The position numbers and the translations under genes were made by a program. From Vicugna pacos (taxonomy: Eukaryota; Chordata; Mammalia; Artiodactyla; Camelidae), in NCBI RefSeq assembly GCF_048564905.1, contig NW_027328740.1, positions 74,342,662 through 74,406,661 on the forward strand: a stretch of DNA of 64,000 nt, in the 5' to 3' direction. Below the pieces are notes generated by a model. The model saw only the letters and a list, made by a program, of their open reading frames with translations, was not told the DNA's origin and did not search any database. Shown piece after piece: positions 11,456 to 24,407 of the stretch; position 1 is the stretch's first letter, and each line of letters opens with the position of its first letter.

Positions 11456-11704
11456 CAGGCACTTCAAACCGGCACTAGGAAACAGACAGAGAAACCAGAG
11501 TAAGGGTTTCTCCTGCAACCCGTTCCCTTTGTGCTGGATGAACGAACGTCTCTCCACATGCTCAGTTCTGAGAGATAAGTGTGTGTGAAAGCCGTCCTTC
11601 ACCTAGCTTGAAGGGAACACAAAGTTTCTTTTCAGTGGCCAACTCCACTCCATACATATATATGGGGAGGTACAAGCTCCAACTCGGTTTTACAGTGAAA
11701 ACGG
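11456..11704. repeat. G/F hybrid monomer (copy 47)
   Basis: The head is G type (cagacagag) but position 182 is g, as in F, and the next copy is C, which normally follows F. In block 1 the same place holds separate G and F monomers (1992-2489). The simplest reading is a one-monomer deletion by unequal exchange between G and F. Confidence 0.6.
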
Positions 11705-14691
11705 CAGGCACTTCAAACCGGCACTAGGAAACAGCCTGAGAAACCAGAGAAAGGGTTTCTCCTGCAACCCGTTCCCTTTGTGCTGGATGAACGAACGTCT
11801 CTCCACATGCTCAGTTCTGAGAGATAAGTGTGTGTGAAAGCCGTCCTTCACCTAGCTTGAAGGGAACACAAAGTTTCTTTTCAGTTGCCAACTCCACTCC
11901 ATACATATATATGGGGAGGTACAAGCTCCAACTCGGTTTTACAGTGAAAACGGCAGGCACTTCAAACCGGCACTAGGAAACCGACTGAGAATCCAGAGTA
12001 AGGGTTTCTCCTGCAACCCGTTCCCTTTGTGCTGGATGAACGAACGTCTCTCCACATGCTCAGTTCTGAGAGATAAGTGTGTGTGAAAGCCGTCCTTCAC
12101 CTAGCTTGAAGGGAACACAAAGTTTCTTTTCAGTGGCCAACTCCACTCCATACATATATATGGGGAGGTACAAGCTCCAACTCGGTTTTACAGTGAAAAC
12201 GCAGGCACTTCAAACCGGCACTAGGAAACAGACTGAGAAACCAGAGTAAGGGTTTCTCCTGCAACCCGTTCCCTTTGTGCTGGATGAACGAACGTCTCTC
12301 CACATGCTCAGTTCTGAGAGATAAGTGTGTGTGAAAGCCGTCCTTCACCTAGCTTGAAGGGAACACAAAGTTTCTTTTCAGTTGCCAACTCCACTCCATA
12401 CATATATATGGGGAGGTACAAGCTCCAACTCGGTTTTACAGTGAAAACGGCAGGCACTTCAAACCGGCACTAGGAAACAGACTGAGAAACCAGAGAAAGG
12501 GTTTCTCCTGCAACCCGTTCCCTTTGTGCTGGATGAACGAACGTCTCTCCACATGCTCAGTTCTGAGAGATAAGTGTGTGTGAAAGCCGTCCTTCACCTA
12601 GCTTGAAGGGAACACAAAGTTTCTTTTCAGTTGCCAACTCCACTCCATACATATATATGGGGAGGTACAAGCTCCAACTCGGTTTTACAGTGAAAACGGC
12701 AGGCACTTCAAACCGGCACTAGGAAACCGACTGAGAATCCAGAGTAAGGGTTTCTCCTGCAACCCGTTCCCTTTGTGCTGGATGAACGAACGTCTCTCCA
12801 CATGCTCAGTTCTGAGAGATAAGTGTGTGTGAAAGCCGTCCTTCACCTAGCTTGAAGGGAACACAAAGTTTCTTTTCAGTGGCCAACTCCACTCCATACA
12901 TATATATGGGGAGGTACAAGCTCCAACTCGGTTTTACAGTGAAAACGGCAGGCACTTCAAACCGGCACTAGGAAACAGACTGAGAAACCAGAGTAAGGGT
13001 TTCTCCTGCAACCCGTTCCCTTTGTGCTGGATGAACGAACGTCTCTCCACATGCTCAGTTCTGAGAGATAAGTGTGTGTGAAAGCCGTCCTTCACCTAGC
13101 TTGAAGGGAACACAAAGTTTCTTTTCAGTTGCCAACTCCACTCCATACATATATATGGGGAGGTACAAGCTCCAACTCGGTTTTACAGTGAAAACGGCAG
13201 GCACTTCAAACCGGCACTAGGAAACCGACTGAGAATCCAGAGTAAGGGTTTCTCCTGCAACCCGTTCCCTTTGTGCTGGATGAACGAACGTCTCTCCACA
13301 TGCTCAGTTCTGAGAGATAAGTGTGTGTGAAAGCCGTCCTTCACCTAGCTTGAAGGGAACACAAAGTTTCTTTTCAGTGGCCAACTCCACTCCATACATA
13401 TATATGGGGAGGTACAAGCTCCAACTCGGTTTTACAGTGAAAACGGCAGGCACTTCAAACCGGCACTAGGAAACAGACTGAGAAACCAGAGTAAGGGTTT
13501 CTCCTGCAACCCGTTCCCTTTGTGCTGGATGAACGAACGTCTCTCCACATGCTCAGTTCTGAGAGATAAGTGTGTGTGAAAGCCGTCCTTCACCTAGCTT
13601 GAAGGGAACACAAAGTTTCTTTTCAGTGGCCAACTCCACTCCATACATATATATGGGGAGGTACAAGCTCCAACTCGGTTTTACAGTGAAAACGGCAGGC
13701 ACTTCAAACCGGCACTAGGAAACAGACAGAGAAACCAGAGTAAGGGTTTCTCCTGCAACCCGTTCCCTTTGTGCTGGATGAACGAACGTCTCTCCACATG
13801 CTCAGTTCTGAGAGATAAGTGTGTGTGAAAGCCGTCCTTCACCTAGCTTGAAGGGAACACAAAGTTTCTTTTCAGTGGCCAACTCCACTCCATACATATA
13901 TATGGGGAGGTACAAGCTCCAACTCGGTTTTACAGTGAAAACGGCAGGCACTTCAAACCGGCACTAGGAAACAGACTGAGAAACCAGAGAAAGGGTTTCT
14001 CCTGCAACCCGTTCCCTTTGTGCTGGATGAACGAACGTCTCTCCACATGCTCAGTTCTGAGAGATAAGTGTGTGTGAAAGCCGTCCTTCACCTAGCTTGA
14101 AGGGAACACAAAGTTTCTTTTCAGTTGCCAACTCCACTCCATACATATATATGGGGAGGTACAAGCTCCAACTCGGTTTTACAGTGAAAACGGCAGGCAC
14201 TTCAAACCGGCACTAGGAAACAGACTGAAAAACCAGAGTAAGGGTTTCTCCTGCAACCCGTTCCCTTTGTGCTGGATGAACGAACGTCTCTCCACATGCT
14301 CAGTTCTGAGAGATAAGTGTGTGTGAAAGCCGTCCTTCACCTAGCTTGAAGGGAACACAAAGTTTCTTTTCAGTTGCCAACTCCACTCCATACTTATATA
14401 TGGGGAGGTACAAGCTCCAACTCGGTTTTACAGTGAAAACGGCAGGCACTTCAAACCGGCACTAGGAAACAGACTGAGAAACCAGAGTAAGGGTTTCTCC
14501 TGCAACCCGTTCCCTTTGTGCTGGATGAACGAACGTCTCTCCACATGCTCAGTTCTGAGAGATAAGTGTGTGTGAAAGCCGTCCTTCACCTAGCTTGAAG
14601 GGAACACAAAGTTTCTTTTCAGTTGCCAACTCCACTCCATACATATATATGGGGAGGTACAAGCTCCAACTCGGTTTTACAGTGAAAACGG

Positions 14692-14940
14692 CAGGCACTT
14701 CAAACCGGCACTAGGAAACAGACTGAGAAACCACAGTAAGGGTTTCTCCTGCAACCCGTTCCCTTTGTGCTGGATGAACGAACGTCTCTCCACATGCTCA
14801 GTTCTGAGAGATAAGTGTGTGTGAAAGCTGTCCTTCACCTAGCTTGAAGGGAACACAAAGTTTCTTTTCAGTTGCCAACTCCACTCCATACTTATATATG
14901 GGGAGGTACAAGCTCCAACTCGGTTTTAAAGTGAAAACGG
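14692..14940. repeat. H monomer (copy 60)
   Basis: It has the cacag, gctgtcc, cttatatat and taaagtg markers and starts the 19-monomer unit. Confidence 0.88.
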
Positions 14941-15687
14941 CAGGCACTTCAAACCGGCACTAGGAAACAGACTGAGAAACCAGAGTAAGGGTTCCTCCTG
15001 CAACCCGTTCCCTTTGTGCTGGATGAACGAACGTCTCTCCACATGCTCAGTTCTGAGAGATAAGTGTGTGTGAAAGCCGTCCTTCACCTAGCTTGAAGGG
15101 AACACAAAGTTTCTTTTCAGTTGCCAACTCCACTCCATACATATATATGGGGAGGTACAAGCTCCAACTCGGTTTTACAGTGAAAACGGCAGGCACTTCA
15201 AACCGGCACTAGGAAACAGACTGAGAAACCAGAGTAAGGGTTTCTCCTGCAACCCGTTCCCTTTGTGCTGGATGAACGAACGTCTCTCCACATGCTCAGT
15301 TCTGAGAGATAAGTGTGTGTGAAAGCCGTCCTTCACCTAGCTTGAAGGGAACACAAAGTTTCTTTTCAGTTGCCAACTCCACTCCATACATATATATGGG
15401 GAGGTACAAGCTCCAACTCGGTTTTACAGTGAAAACGGCAGGCACTTCAAACCGGCACTAGGAAACAGACTGAGAAACCAGAGTAAGGGTTTCTCCTGCA
15501 ACCCGTTCCCTTTGTGCTGGATGAAAGAACGGCTCTCCACATGCTCAGTTCTGAGAGATAAGTGTGTGTGAAAGCCGTCCTTCACCTAGCTTGAAGGGAA
15601 CACAAAGTTTCTTTTCAGTTGCCAACTCCACTCCATACATATATATGGGGAGGTACAAGCTCCAACTCGGTTTTACAGTGAAAACGG

Positions 15688-16934
15688 CAGGCACTTCAAA
15701 CCGGCACTAGAAAAACAGACTGAGAAACCACAGTAAGGGTTTCCCCTGCAACCAGTTCCATTTGTGCTGGATGAACGAACGTCTCTCCACATGCTCAGTT
15801 CTGAGAGATAAGTGTCTGTGAAAGCCGTCCTTCACCTAGCTTGAAGGGAACACAAAGTTTCTTTTCAGTTGCCAACTCCACTCCATACATATATATGGGG
15901 AGGTACAAGCTCCAACTCGGTTTTACAGTGAAAACGGCAGGCACTTCAAATCGGCACTAGGAAACAGACTGAGAAACCAGAGTAAGGGTTTCTCCTGCAA
16001 CCCGTTCCCTTTGTGCTGGATGAACGAACGTCTCTCCACATGCTCAGGTCTGAGAGATAAGTGTGTGTGAAAGCCGTCCTTCACCTAGCTTGAAGGGAAC
16101 ACAAAGTTTCTTTTCAGTTGCCAACTCCACTCCATACTTATATATGGGGAGGTACAAGCTCCAACTCGGTTTTACAATGAAAACGTCAGGCACTTCAAAC
16201 CGGCACTAGGAAACAGACTGAGAAACCAGAGTAAGGGTTTCTCCTGCAACCCGTTCTCTTTGTGCTGGATGAACGAACGTCTCTCCACATGCTCAGTTCT
16301 GAGAGATAAGTGTGTGTGAAAGCCGTCCTTCACTTAGCTTGAAGGGAACACAAAGTTTCTTTTCAGTTGCCAACTCCACTCCATACATATATATGGGGAG
16401 GTACAAGCTCCAACTCGGTTTTACAGTGAAAACGGCAGGCACTTCAAACCGGCACTAGAAAAACAGACTGAGAAACCACAGTAAGGGTTTCTCCTGCAAC
16501 CCGTTCCCTTTGTGCTGGATGAACGAACGTCTCTCCACATGCTCAGTTCTGAGAGATAAGTGTGTGTGAAAGCCGTCCTTCACCTAGCTTGAAGGGAACA
16601 CAAAGTTTCTTTTCAGTTGCCAACTCCACTCCATACATATATATGGGGAGGTACAAGCTCCAACTCGGTTTTACAGTGAAAACGGCAGGCACTTCAAACC
16701 GGCACTAGGAAACAGACTGAGAAACCAGAGTAAGGGTTTCTCCTGCAACCCGTTCCCTTTGTGCTGGATGAACGAAGGTCTCTCCACATGCTCAGTTCTG
16801 AGAGATAAGTGTGTGTGAAAGCCGTCCTACACCTAGCTTGAAGGGAACACAAAGTTTCTTTTCAGTTGCCAACTCCACTCCATACATATATATGGGGAGG
16901 TACAAGCTCCAACTCGGTTTTACAGTGAAAACGG
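15688..16934. repeat. S-T-U-V-W monomer string, third copy (copies 64-68)
   Basis: It carries the full marker set: S with cccctgc and gtgtctgtg, T with aaatcggc and aatgaaaacgtc, U with gttctcttt, V with cacag, W with gaaggtctc and cctacacc. Here W is followed by a plain monomer, not X. Confidence 0.9.
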
Positions 16935-19424
16935 CAGGCACTTCAAACCGGCACTAGGAAACAGACTGAGAAACCAGAGTAAGGGTTTCTCCTGCAACCC
17001 GTTCCCTTTGTGCTGGATGAACGAACGTCTCTCCACATGCTCAGTTCTGAGAGATAAGTGTGTGTGAAAGCCGTCCTTCACCTAGCTTGAAGGGAACACA
17101 AAGTTTCTTTTCAGTTGCCAACTCCACTCCATACATATATATGGGGAGGTACAAGCTCCAACTCGGTTTTACAGTGAAAACGGCAGGCACTTCAAACCGG
17201 CACTAGGAAACAGACTGAGAAACCAGAGAAAGGGTTTCTCCTGCAACCCGTTCCCTTTGTGCTGGATGAACGAACGTCTCTCCACATGCTCAGTTCTGAG
17301 AGATAAGTGTGTGTGAAAGCCGTCCTTCACCTAGCTTGAAGGGAACACAAAGTTTCTTTTCAGTTGCCAACTCCACTCCATACATATATATGGGGAGGTA
17401 CAAGCTCCAACTCGGTTTTACAGTGAAAACGGCAGGCACTTCAAACCGGCACTAGGAAACCGACTGAGAATCCAGAGTAAGGGTTTCTCCTGCAACCCGT
17501 TCCCTTTGTGCTGGATGAACGAACGTCTCTCCACATGCTCAGTTCTGAGAGATAAGTGTGTGTGAAAGCCGTCCTTCACCTAGCTTGAAGGGAACACAAA
17601 GTTTCTTTTCAGTGGCCAACTCCACTCCATACATATATATGGGGAGGTACAAGCTCCAACTCGGTTTTACAGTGAAAACGGCAGGCACTTCAAACCGGCA
17701 CTAGGAAACAGACTGAGAAACCAGAGTAAGGGTTTCTCCTGCAACCCGTTCCCTTTGTGCTGGATGAACGAACGTCTCTCCACATGCTCAGTTCTGAGAG
17801 ATAAGTGTGTGTGAAAGCCGTCCTTCACCTAGCTTGAAGGGAACACAAAGTTTCTTTTCAGTTGCCAACTCCACTCCATACATATATATGGGGAGGTACA
17901 AGCTCCAACTCGGTTTTACAGTGAAAACGGCAGGCACTTCAAACCGGCACTAGGAAACCGACTGAGAATCCAGAGTAAGGGTTTCTCCTGCAACCCGTTC
18001 CCTTTGTGCTGGATGAACGAACGTCTCTCCACATGCTCAGTTCTGAGAGATAAGTGTGTGTGAAAGCCGTCCTTCACCTAGCTTGAAGGGAACACAAAGT
18101 TTCTTTTCAGTGGCCAACTCCACTCCATACATATATATGGGGAGGTACAAGCTCCAACTCGGTTTTACAGTGAAAACGGCAGGCACTTCAAACCGGCACT
18201 AGGAAACAGACTGAGAAACCAGAGTAAGGGTTTCTCCTGCAACCCGTTCCCTTTGTGCTGGATGAACGAACGTCTCTCCACATGCTCAGTTCTGAGAGAT
18301 AAGTGTGTGTGAAAGCCGTCCTTCACCTAGCTTGAAGGGAACACAAAGTTTCTTTTCAGTGGCCAACTCCACTCCATACATATATATGGGGAGGTACAAG
18401 CTCCAACTCGGTTTTACAGTGAAAACGGCAGGCACTTCAAACCGGCACTAGGAAACAGACTGAGAAACCAGAGTAAGGGTTTCTCCTGCAACCCGTTCCC
18501 TTTGTGCTGGATGAACGAACGTCTCTCCACATGCTCAGTTCTGAGAGATAAGTGTGTGTGAAAGCCGTCCTTCACCTAGCTTGAAGGGAACACAAAGTTT
18601 CTTTTCAGTGGCCAACTCCACTCCATACATATATATGGGGAGGTACAAGCTCCAACTCGGTTTTACAGTGAAAACGGCAGGCACTTCAAACCGGCACTAG
18701 GAAACAGACTGAGAAACCAGAGAAAGGGTTTCTCCTGCAACCCGTTCCCTTTGTGCTGGATGAACGAACGTCTCTCCACATGCTCAGTTCTGAGAGATAA
18801 GTGTGTGTGAAAGCCGTCCTTCACCTAGCTTGAAGGGAACACAAAGTTTCTTTTCAGTTGCCAACTCCACTCCATACATATATATGGGGAGGTACAAGCT
18901 CCAACTCGGTTTTACAGTGAAAACGGCAGGCACTTCAAACCGGCACTAGGAAACAGACTGAGAAACCAGAGTAAGGGTTTCTCCTGCAACCCGTTCCCTT
19001 TGTGCTGGATGAACGAACGTCTCTCCACATGCTCAGTTCTGAGAGATAAGTGTGTGTGAAAGCCGTCCTTCACCTAGCTTGAAGGGAACACAAAGTTTCT
19101 TTTCAGTTGCCAACTCCACTCCATACATATATATGGGGAGGTACAAGCTCCAACTCGGTTTTACAGTGAAAACGGCAGGCACTTCAAACCGGCACTAGGA
19201 AACAGACTGAGAAACCAGAGTAAGGGTTTCTCCTGCAACCCGTTCCCTTTGTGCTGGATGAACGAACGTCTCTCCACATGCTCAGTTCTGAGAGATAAGT
19301 GTGTGTGAAAGCCGTCCTTCACCTAGCTTGAAGGGAACACAAAGTTTCTTTTCAGTTGCCAACTCCACTCCATACATATATATGGGGAGGTACAAGCTCC
19401 AACTCGGTTTTACAGTGAAAACGG

Positions 19425-19673
19425 CAGGCACTTCAAACCGGCACTAGGAAACAGACTGAGAAACCACAGTAAGGGTTTCTCCTGCAACCCGTTCCCTTTG
19501 TGCTGGATGAACGAACGTCTCTCCACATGCTCAGTTCTGAGAGATAAGTGTGTGTGAAAGCTGTCCTTCACCTAGCTTGAAGGGAACACAAAGTTTCTTT
19601 TCAGTTGCCAACTCCACTCCATACTTATATATGGGGAGGTACAAGCTCCAACTCGGTTTTAAAGTGAAAACGG
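19425..19673. repeat. H monomer (copy 79)
   Basis: It has all four H markers and marks the second start of the H P P R S T U V W string, 19 monomers after copy 60. Confidence 0.88.
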
Positions 19674-20420
19674 CAGGCACTTCAAACCGGCACTAGGAAA
19701 CAGACTGAGAAACCAGAGTAAGGGTTTCTCCTGCAACCCGTTCCCTTTGTGCTGGATGAACGAACGTCTCTCCACATGCTCAGTTCTGAGAGATAAGTGT
19801 GTGTGAAAGCCGTCCTTCACCTAGCTTGAAGGGAACACAAAGTTTCTTTTCAGTTGCCAACTCCACTCCATACATATATATGGGGAGGTACAAGCTCCAA
19901 CTCGGTTTTACAGTGAAAACGGCAGGCACTTCAAACCGGCACTAGGAAACAGACTGAGAAACCAGAGTAAGGGTTTCTCCTGCAACCCGTTCCCTTTGTG
20001 CTGGATGAACGAACGTCTCTCCACATGCTCAGTTCTGAGAGATAAGTGTGTGTGAAAGCCGTCCTTCACCTAGCTTGAAGGGAACACAAAGTTTCTTTTC
20101 AGTTGCCAACTCCACTCCATACATATATATGGGGAGGTACAAGCTCCAACTCGGTTTTACAGTGAAAACGGCAGGCACTTCAAACCGGCACTAGGAAACA
20201 GACTGAGAAACCAGAGTAAGGGTTTCTCCTGCAACCCGTTCCCTTTGTGCTGGATGAAAGAACGGCTCTCCACATGCTCAGTTCTGAGAGATAAGTGTGT
20301 GTGAAAGCCGTCCTTCACCTAGCTTGAAGGGAACACAAAGTTTCTTTTCAGTTGCCAACTCCACTCCATACATATATATGGGGAGGTACAAGCTCCAACT
20401 CGGTTTTACAGTGAAAACGG

Positions 20421-21667
20421 CAGGCACTTCAAACCGGCACTAGAAAAACAGACTGAGAAACCACAGTAAGGGTTTCCCCTGCAACCAGTTCCATTTGTGC
20501 TGGATGAACGAACGTCTCTCCACATGCTCAGTTCTGAGAGATAAGTGTCTGTGAAAGCCGTCCTTCACCTAGCTTGAAGGGAACACAAAGTTTCTTTTCA
20601 GTTGCCAACTCCACTCCATACATATATATGGGGAGGTACAAGCTCCAACTCGGTTTTACAGTGAAAACGGCAGGCACTTCAAATCGGCACTAGGAAACAG
20701 ACTGAGAAACCAGAGTAAGGGTTTCTCCTGCAACCCGTTCCCTTTGTGCTGGATGAACGAACGTCTCTCCACATGCTCAGGTCTGAGAGATAAGTGTGTG
20801 TGAAAGCCGTCCTTCACCTAGCTTGAAGGGAACACAAAGTTTCTTTTCAGTTGCCAACTCCACTCCATACTTATATATGGGGAGGTACAAGCTCCAACTC
20901 GGTTTTACAATGAAAACGTCAGGCACTTCAAACCGGCACTAGGAAACAGACTGAGAAACCAGAGTAAGGGTTTCTCCTGCAACCCGTTCTCTTTGTGCTG
21001 GATGAACGAACGTCTCTCCACATGCTCAGTTCTGAGAGATAAGTGTGTGTGAAAGCCGTCCTTCACTTAGCTTGAAGGGAACACAAAGTTTCTTTTCAGT
21101 TGCCAACTCCACTCCATACATATATATGGGGAGGTACAAGCTCCAACTCGGTTTTACAGTGAAAACGGCAGGCACTTCAAACCGGCACTAGAAAAACAGA
21201 CTGAGAAACCACAGTAAGGGTTTCTCCTGCAACCCGTTCCCTTTGTGCTGGATGAACGAACGTCTCTCCACATGCTCAGTTCTGAGAGATAAGTGTGTGT
21301 GAAAGCCGTCCTTCACCTAGCTTGAAGGGAACACAAAGTTTCTTTTCAGTTGCCAACTCCACTCCATACATATATATGGGGAGGTACAAGCTCCAACTCG
21401 GTTTTACAGTGAAAACGGCAGGCACTTCAAACCGGCACTAGGAAACAGACTGAGAAACCAGAGTAAGGGTTTCTCCTGCAACCCGTTCCCTTTGTGCTGG
21501 ATGAACGAAGGTCTCTCCACATGCTCAGTTCTGAGAGATAAGTGTGTGTGAAAGCCGTCCTACACCTAGCTTGAAGGGAACACAAAGTTTCTTTTCAGTT
21601 GCCAACTCCACTCCATACATATATATGGGGAGGTACAAGCTCCAACTCGGTTTTACAGTGAAAACGG
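20421..21667. repeat. S-T-U-V-W monomer string, fourth copy (copies 83-87)
   Basis: It carries the same markers as 15688-16934 and by eye is almost identical to it. It is followed by X-Y at 21668-22165. Confidence 0.9.
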
Positions 21668-22165
21668 CAGGCACTTCAAACCGGCACTAGGAAACAGACT
21701 GAGAAACCAGAGTAAGGGTTTCTCCTGCAACCCGTTCCCTTTGTGCTGGATGAACGAACGTCTCTCCACATGCTCAGTTCTGAGAGATAAGTGTGTGTGA
21801 AAGCCGTCCTTCAACAAGCTTGAAGGGAACACAAAGTTTCTTTTCAGTTGCCAACTCCACTCCATACTTATATATGGGGAGGTACAAGCTCCAACTCGGT
21901 TTTACAGCGAAAACGGCAGGCACTTCAAACCGGCACTAGGAAACAGACTGAGAAACCAGAGTAAGGGTTTCTCCTGCAACCCGTTCCCTTTGTGCTGGAT
22001 GAACGAACGTCTTTCCACATGCTCAGATCTGAGAGATAAGTGTGTGTGAAAGCCGTCCTTCACCTAGCTTGAAGGGAACACAAAGTTTCTTTTCAGTGGC
22101 CAACTCCACTCCATACTTATATATGGGGAGGTACAAGCTCCAACTCGGTTTTACAGTGAAAACGG
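21668..22165. repeat. X-Y monomer pair (copies 88-89)
   Basis: X has cttatatat and cagcgaaaac (21908). Y has gtctttcc, cagatctg and g at position 182. The pair follows W, as at 7719 and 23910. Confidence 0.85.
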
Positions 22166-22911
22166 CAGGCACTTCAAACCGGCACTAGGAAACAGACTGA
22201 GAAACCAGAGTAAGGGTTTCTCCTGCAACCCGTTCCCTTTGTGCTGGATGAACGAACGTCTCTCCACATGCTCAGTTCTGAGAGATAAGTGTGTGTGAAA
22301 GCCGTCCTTCACCTAGCTTGAAGGGAACACAAAGTTTCTTTTCAGTGGCCAACTCCACTCCATACATATATATGGGGAGGTACAAGCTCCAACTCGGTTT
22401 TACAGTGAAAACGGCAGGCACTTAAACCGGCACTAGGAAACAGACTGAGAAACCAGAGTAAGGGTTTCTCCTGCAACCCGTTCCCTTTGTGCTGGATGAA
22501 CGAACGTCTCTCCACATGCTCAGTTCTGAGAGATAAGTGTGTGTGAAAGCCGTCCTTCACCTAGCTTGAAGGGAACACAAAGTTTCTTTTCAGTTGCCAA
22601 CTCCACTCCATACATATATATGGGGAGGTACAAGCTCCAACTCGGTTTTACAGTGAAAACGGCAGGCACTTCAAACCGGCACTAGGAAACAGACTGAGAA
22701 ACCAGAGTAAGGGTTTCTCCTGCAACCCGTTCCCTTTGTGCTGGATGAAAGAACGGCTCTCCACATGCTCAGTTCTGAGAGATAAGTGTGTGTGAAAGCC
22801 GTCCTTCACCTAGCTTGAAGGGAACACAAAGTTTCTTTTCAGTTGCCAACTCCACTCCATACATATATATGGGGAGGTACAAGCTCCAACTCGGTTTTAC
22901 AGTGAAAACGG

Positions 22912-23161
22912 CAGGCACTTCAAACCGGCACTAGAAAAACAGACTGAGAAACCACAGTAAGGGTTTCCCCTGCAACCAGTTCCATTTGTGCTGGATGAAC
23001 GAACGTCTCTCCACATGCTCAGGTCTGAGAGATAAGTGTGTGTGAAAGCCGTCCTTCACCTAGCTTGAAGGGAACACAAAGTTTCTTTTCAGTTGCCAAC
23101 TCCACTCCATACTTATATATGGGGAGGTACAAGCTCCAACTCGGTTTTACAATGAAAACGT
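22912..23161. repeat. S/T fusion monomer (copy 93)
   Basis: The first half has the S markers (ctagaaaaacag, cacag, cccctgc, ccagttccattt). The second half has the T markers (caggtctg, cttatatat, aatgaaaacgtc) and normal gtgtgtgtg. U follows directly. One full monomer has been lost by a crossover between positions about 75 and 110 of S and T. Confidence 0.88.
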
Positions 23162-23909
23162 CAGGCACTTCAAACCGGCACTAGGAAACAGACTGAGAAA
23201 CCAGAGTAAGGGTTTCTCCTGCAACCCGTTCTCTTTGTGCTGGATGAACGAACGTCTCTCCACATGCTCAGTTCTGAGAGATAAGTGTGTGTGAAAGCCG
23301 TCCTTCACTTAGCTTGAAGGGAACACAAAGTTTCTTTTCAGTTGCCAACTCCACTCCATACATATATATGGGGAGGTACAAGCTCCAACTCGGTTTTACA
23401 GTGAAAACGGCAGGCACTTCAAACCGGCACTAGAAAAACAGACTGAGAAACCACAGTAAGGGTTTCTCCTGCAACCCGTTCCCTTTGTGCTGGATGAACG
23501 AACGTCTCTCCACATGCTCAGTTCTGAGAGATAAGTGTGTGTGAAAGCCGTCCTTCACCTAGCTTGAAGGGAACACAAAGTTTCTTTTCAGTTGCCAACT
23601 CCACTCCATACATATATATGGGGAGGTACAAGCTCCAACTCGGTTTTACAGTGAAAACGGCAGGCACTTCAAACCGGCACTAGGAAACAGACTGAGAAAC
23701 CAGAGTAAGGGTTTCTCCTGCAACCCGTTCCCTTTGTGCTGGATGAACGAAGGTCTCTCCACATGCTCAGTTCTGAGAGATAAGTGTGTGTGAAAGCCGT
23801 CCTACACCTAGCTTGAAGGGAACACAAAGTTTCTTTTCAGTTGCCAACTCCACTCCATACATATATATGGGGAGGTACAAGCTCCAACTCGGTTTTACAG
23901 TGAAAACGG
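23162..23909. repeat. U-V-W monomers after the S/T fusion (copies 94-96)
   Basis: U has gttctcttt and cacttagc, V has the extra a and cacag, and W has gaaggtctc and cctacacc. Order and markers match the other four strings. Confidence 0.88.
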
Positions 23910-24407
23910 CAGGCACTTCAAACCGGCACTAGGAAACAGACTGAGAAACCAGAGTAAGGGTTTCTCCTGCAACCCGTTCCCTTTGTGCTGGATGAACGAA
24001 CGTCTCTCCACATGCTCAGTTCTGAGAGATAAGTGTGTGTGAAAGCCGTCCTTCACCTAGCTTGAAGGGAACACAAAGTTTCTTTTCAGTTGCCAACTCC
24101 ACTCCATACTTATATATGGGGAGGTACAAGCTCCAACTCGGTTTTACAGCGAAAACGGCAGGCACTTCAAACCGGCACTAGGAAACAGACTGAGAAACCA
24201 GAGTAAGGGTTTCTCCTGCAACCCGTTCCCTTTGTGCTGGATGAACGAACGTCTTTCCACATGCTCAGATCTGAGAGATAAGTGTGTGTGAAAGCCGTCC
24301 TTCACCTAGCTTGAAGGGAACACAAAGTTTCATTTCAGTGGCCAACTCCACTCCATACTTATATATGGGGAGGTACAAGCTCCAACTCGGTTTTACAGTG
24401 AAAACGG
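23910..24407. repeat. X-Y monomer pair (copies 97-98)
   Basis: X carries cagcgaaaac (24150). Y carries gtctttcc, cagatctg and g at position 182. This is the last X-Y pair linked to an S-W string. Confidence 0.85.

Larger units (their letters stand above)
9962..14691. repeat. Block 3: copies 41-59, partner of block 1
   Basis: The order is A E P E K L G C E* P A E P E P G A P P. It aligns with block 1 about 37-38 monomers upstream: K of copy 7 lies 9,464 bases before K of copy 45. One monomer is missing after L because G and F are fused in copy 47. Copy 42 starts cttccaagcgg and copy 44 starts cacatcaa, both private changes. Copy 58 has ctgaaaaacc and cttatatat. No other element is present. 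Confidence 0.88.
14692..19424. repeat. Block 4: 19-monomer higher-order unit (copies 60-78)
   Basis: The order is H P P R S T U V W P A E P E P P A P P, and H begins again at 19425, 4,733 bases later. The first nine monomers match copies 23-31 and 79-87. The last ten resemble the A E P E P type order of block 3. Copy 61 has a private gttcctcctg. No other element is present. Confidence 0.9.
19425..22662. repeat. Block 5: copies 79-91, second start of the H unit, then X-Y
   Basis: The order is H P P R S T U V W X Y P P. It follows the 19-monomer unit through W, then switches to X Y P P as in block 2. R of copy 82 and R of copy 92 are ten monomers (2,491 bases) apart, so R S T U V W X Y P P is a ten-monomer unit here. 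Copy 88 has a private cttcaacaagc. Copy 91 (22415-22662) lacks one base near its start. Confidence 0.9.
22663..24407. repeat. Block 6: second R-to-Y unit, one monomer shorter (copies 92-98)
   Basis: The order is R S/T U V W X Y. It repeats copies 82-89 but S and T are merged into one 250-bp monomer at 22912-23161. Copy 98 has a private catttcag. Two plain monomers follow, as in the previous unit. Confidence 0.9.
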
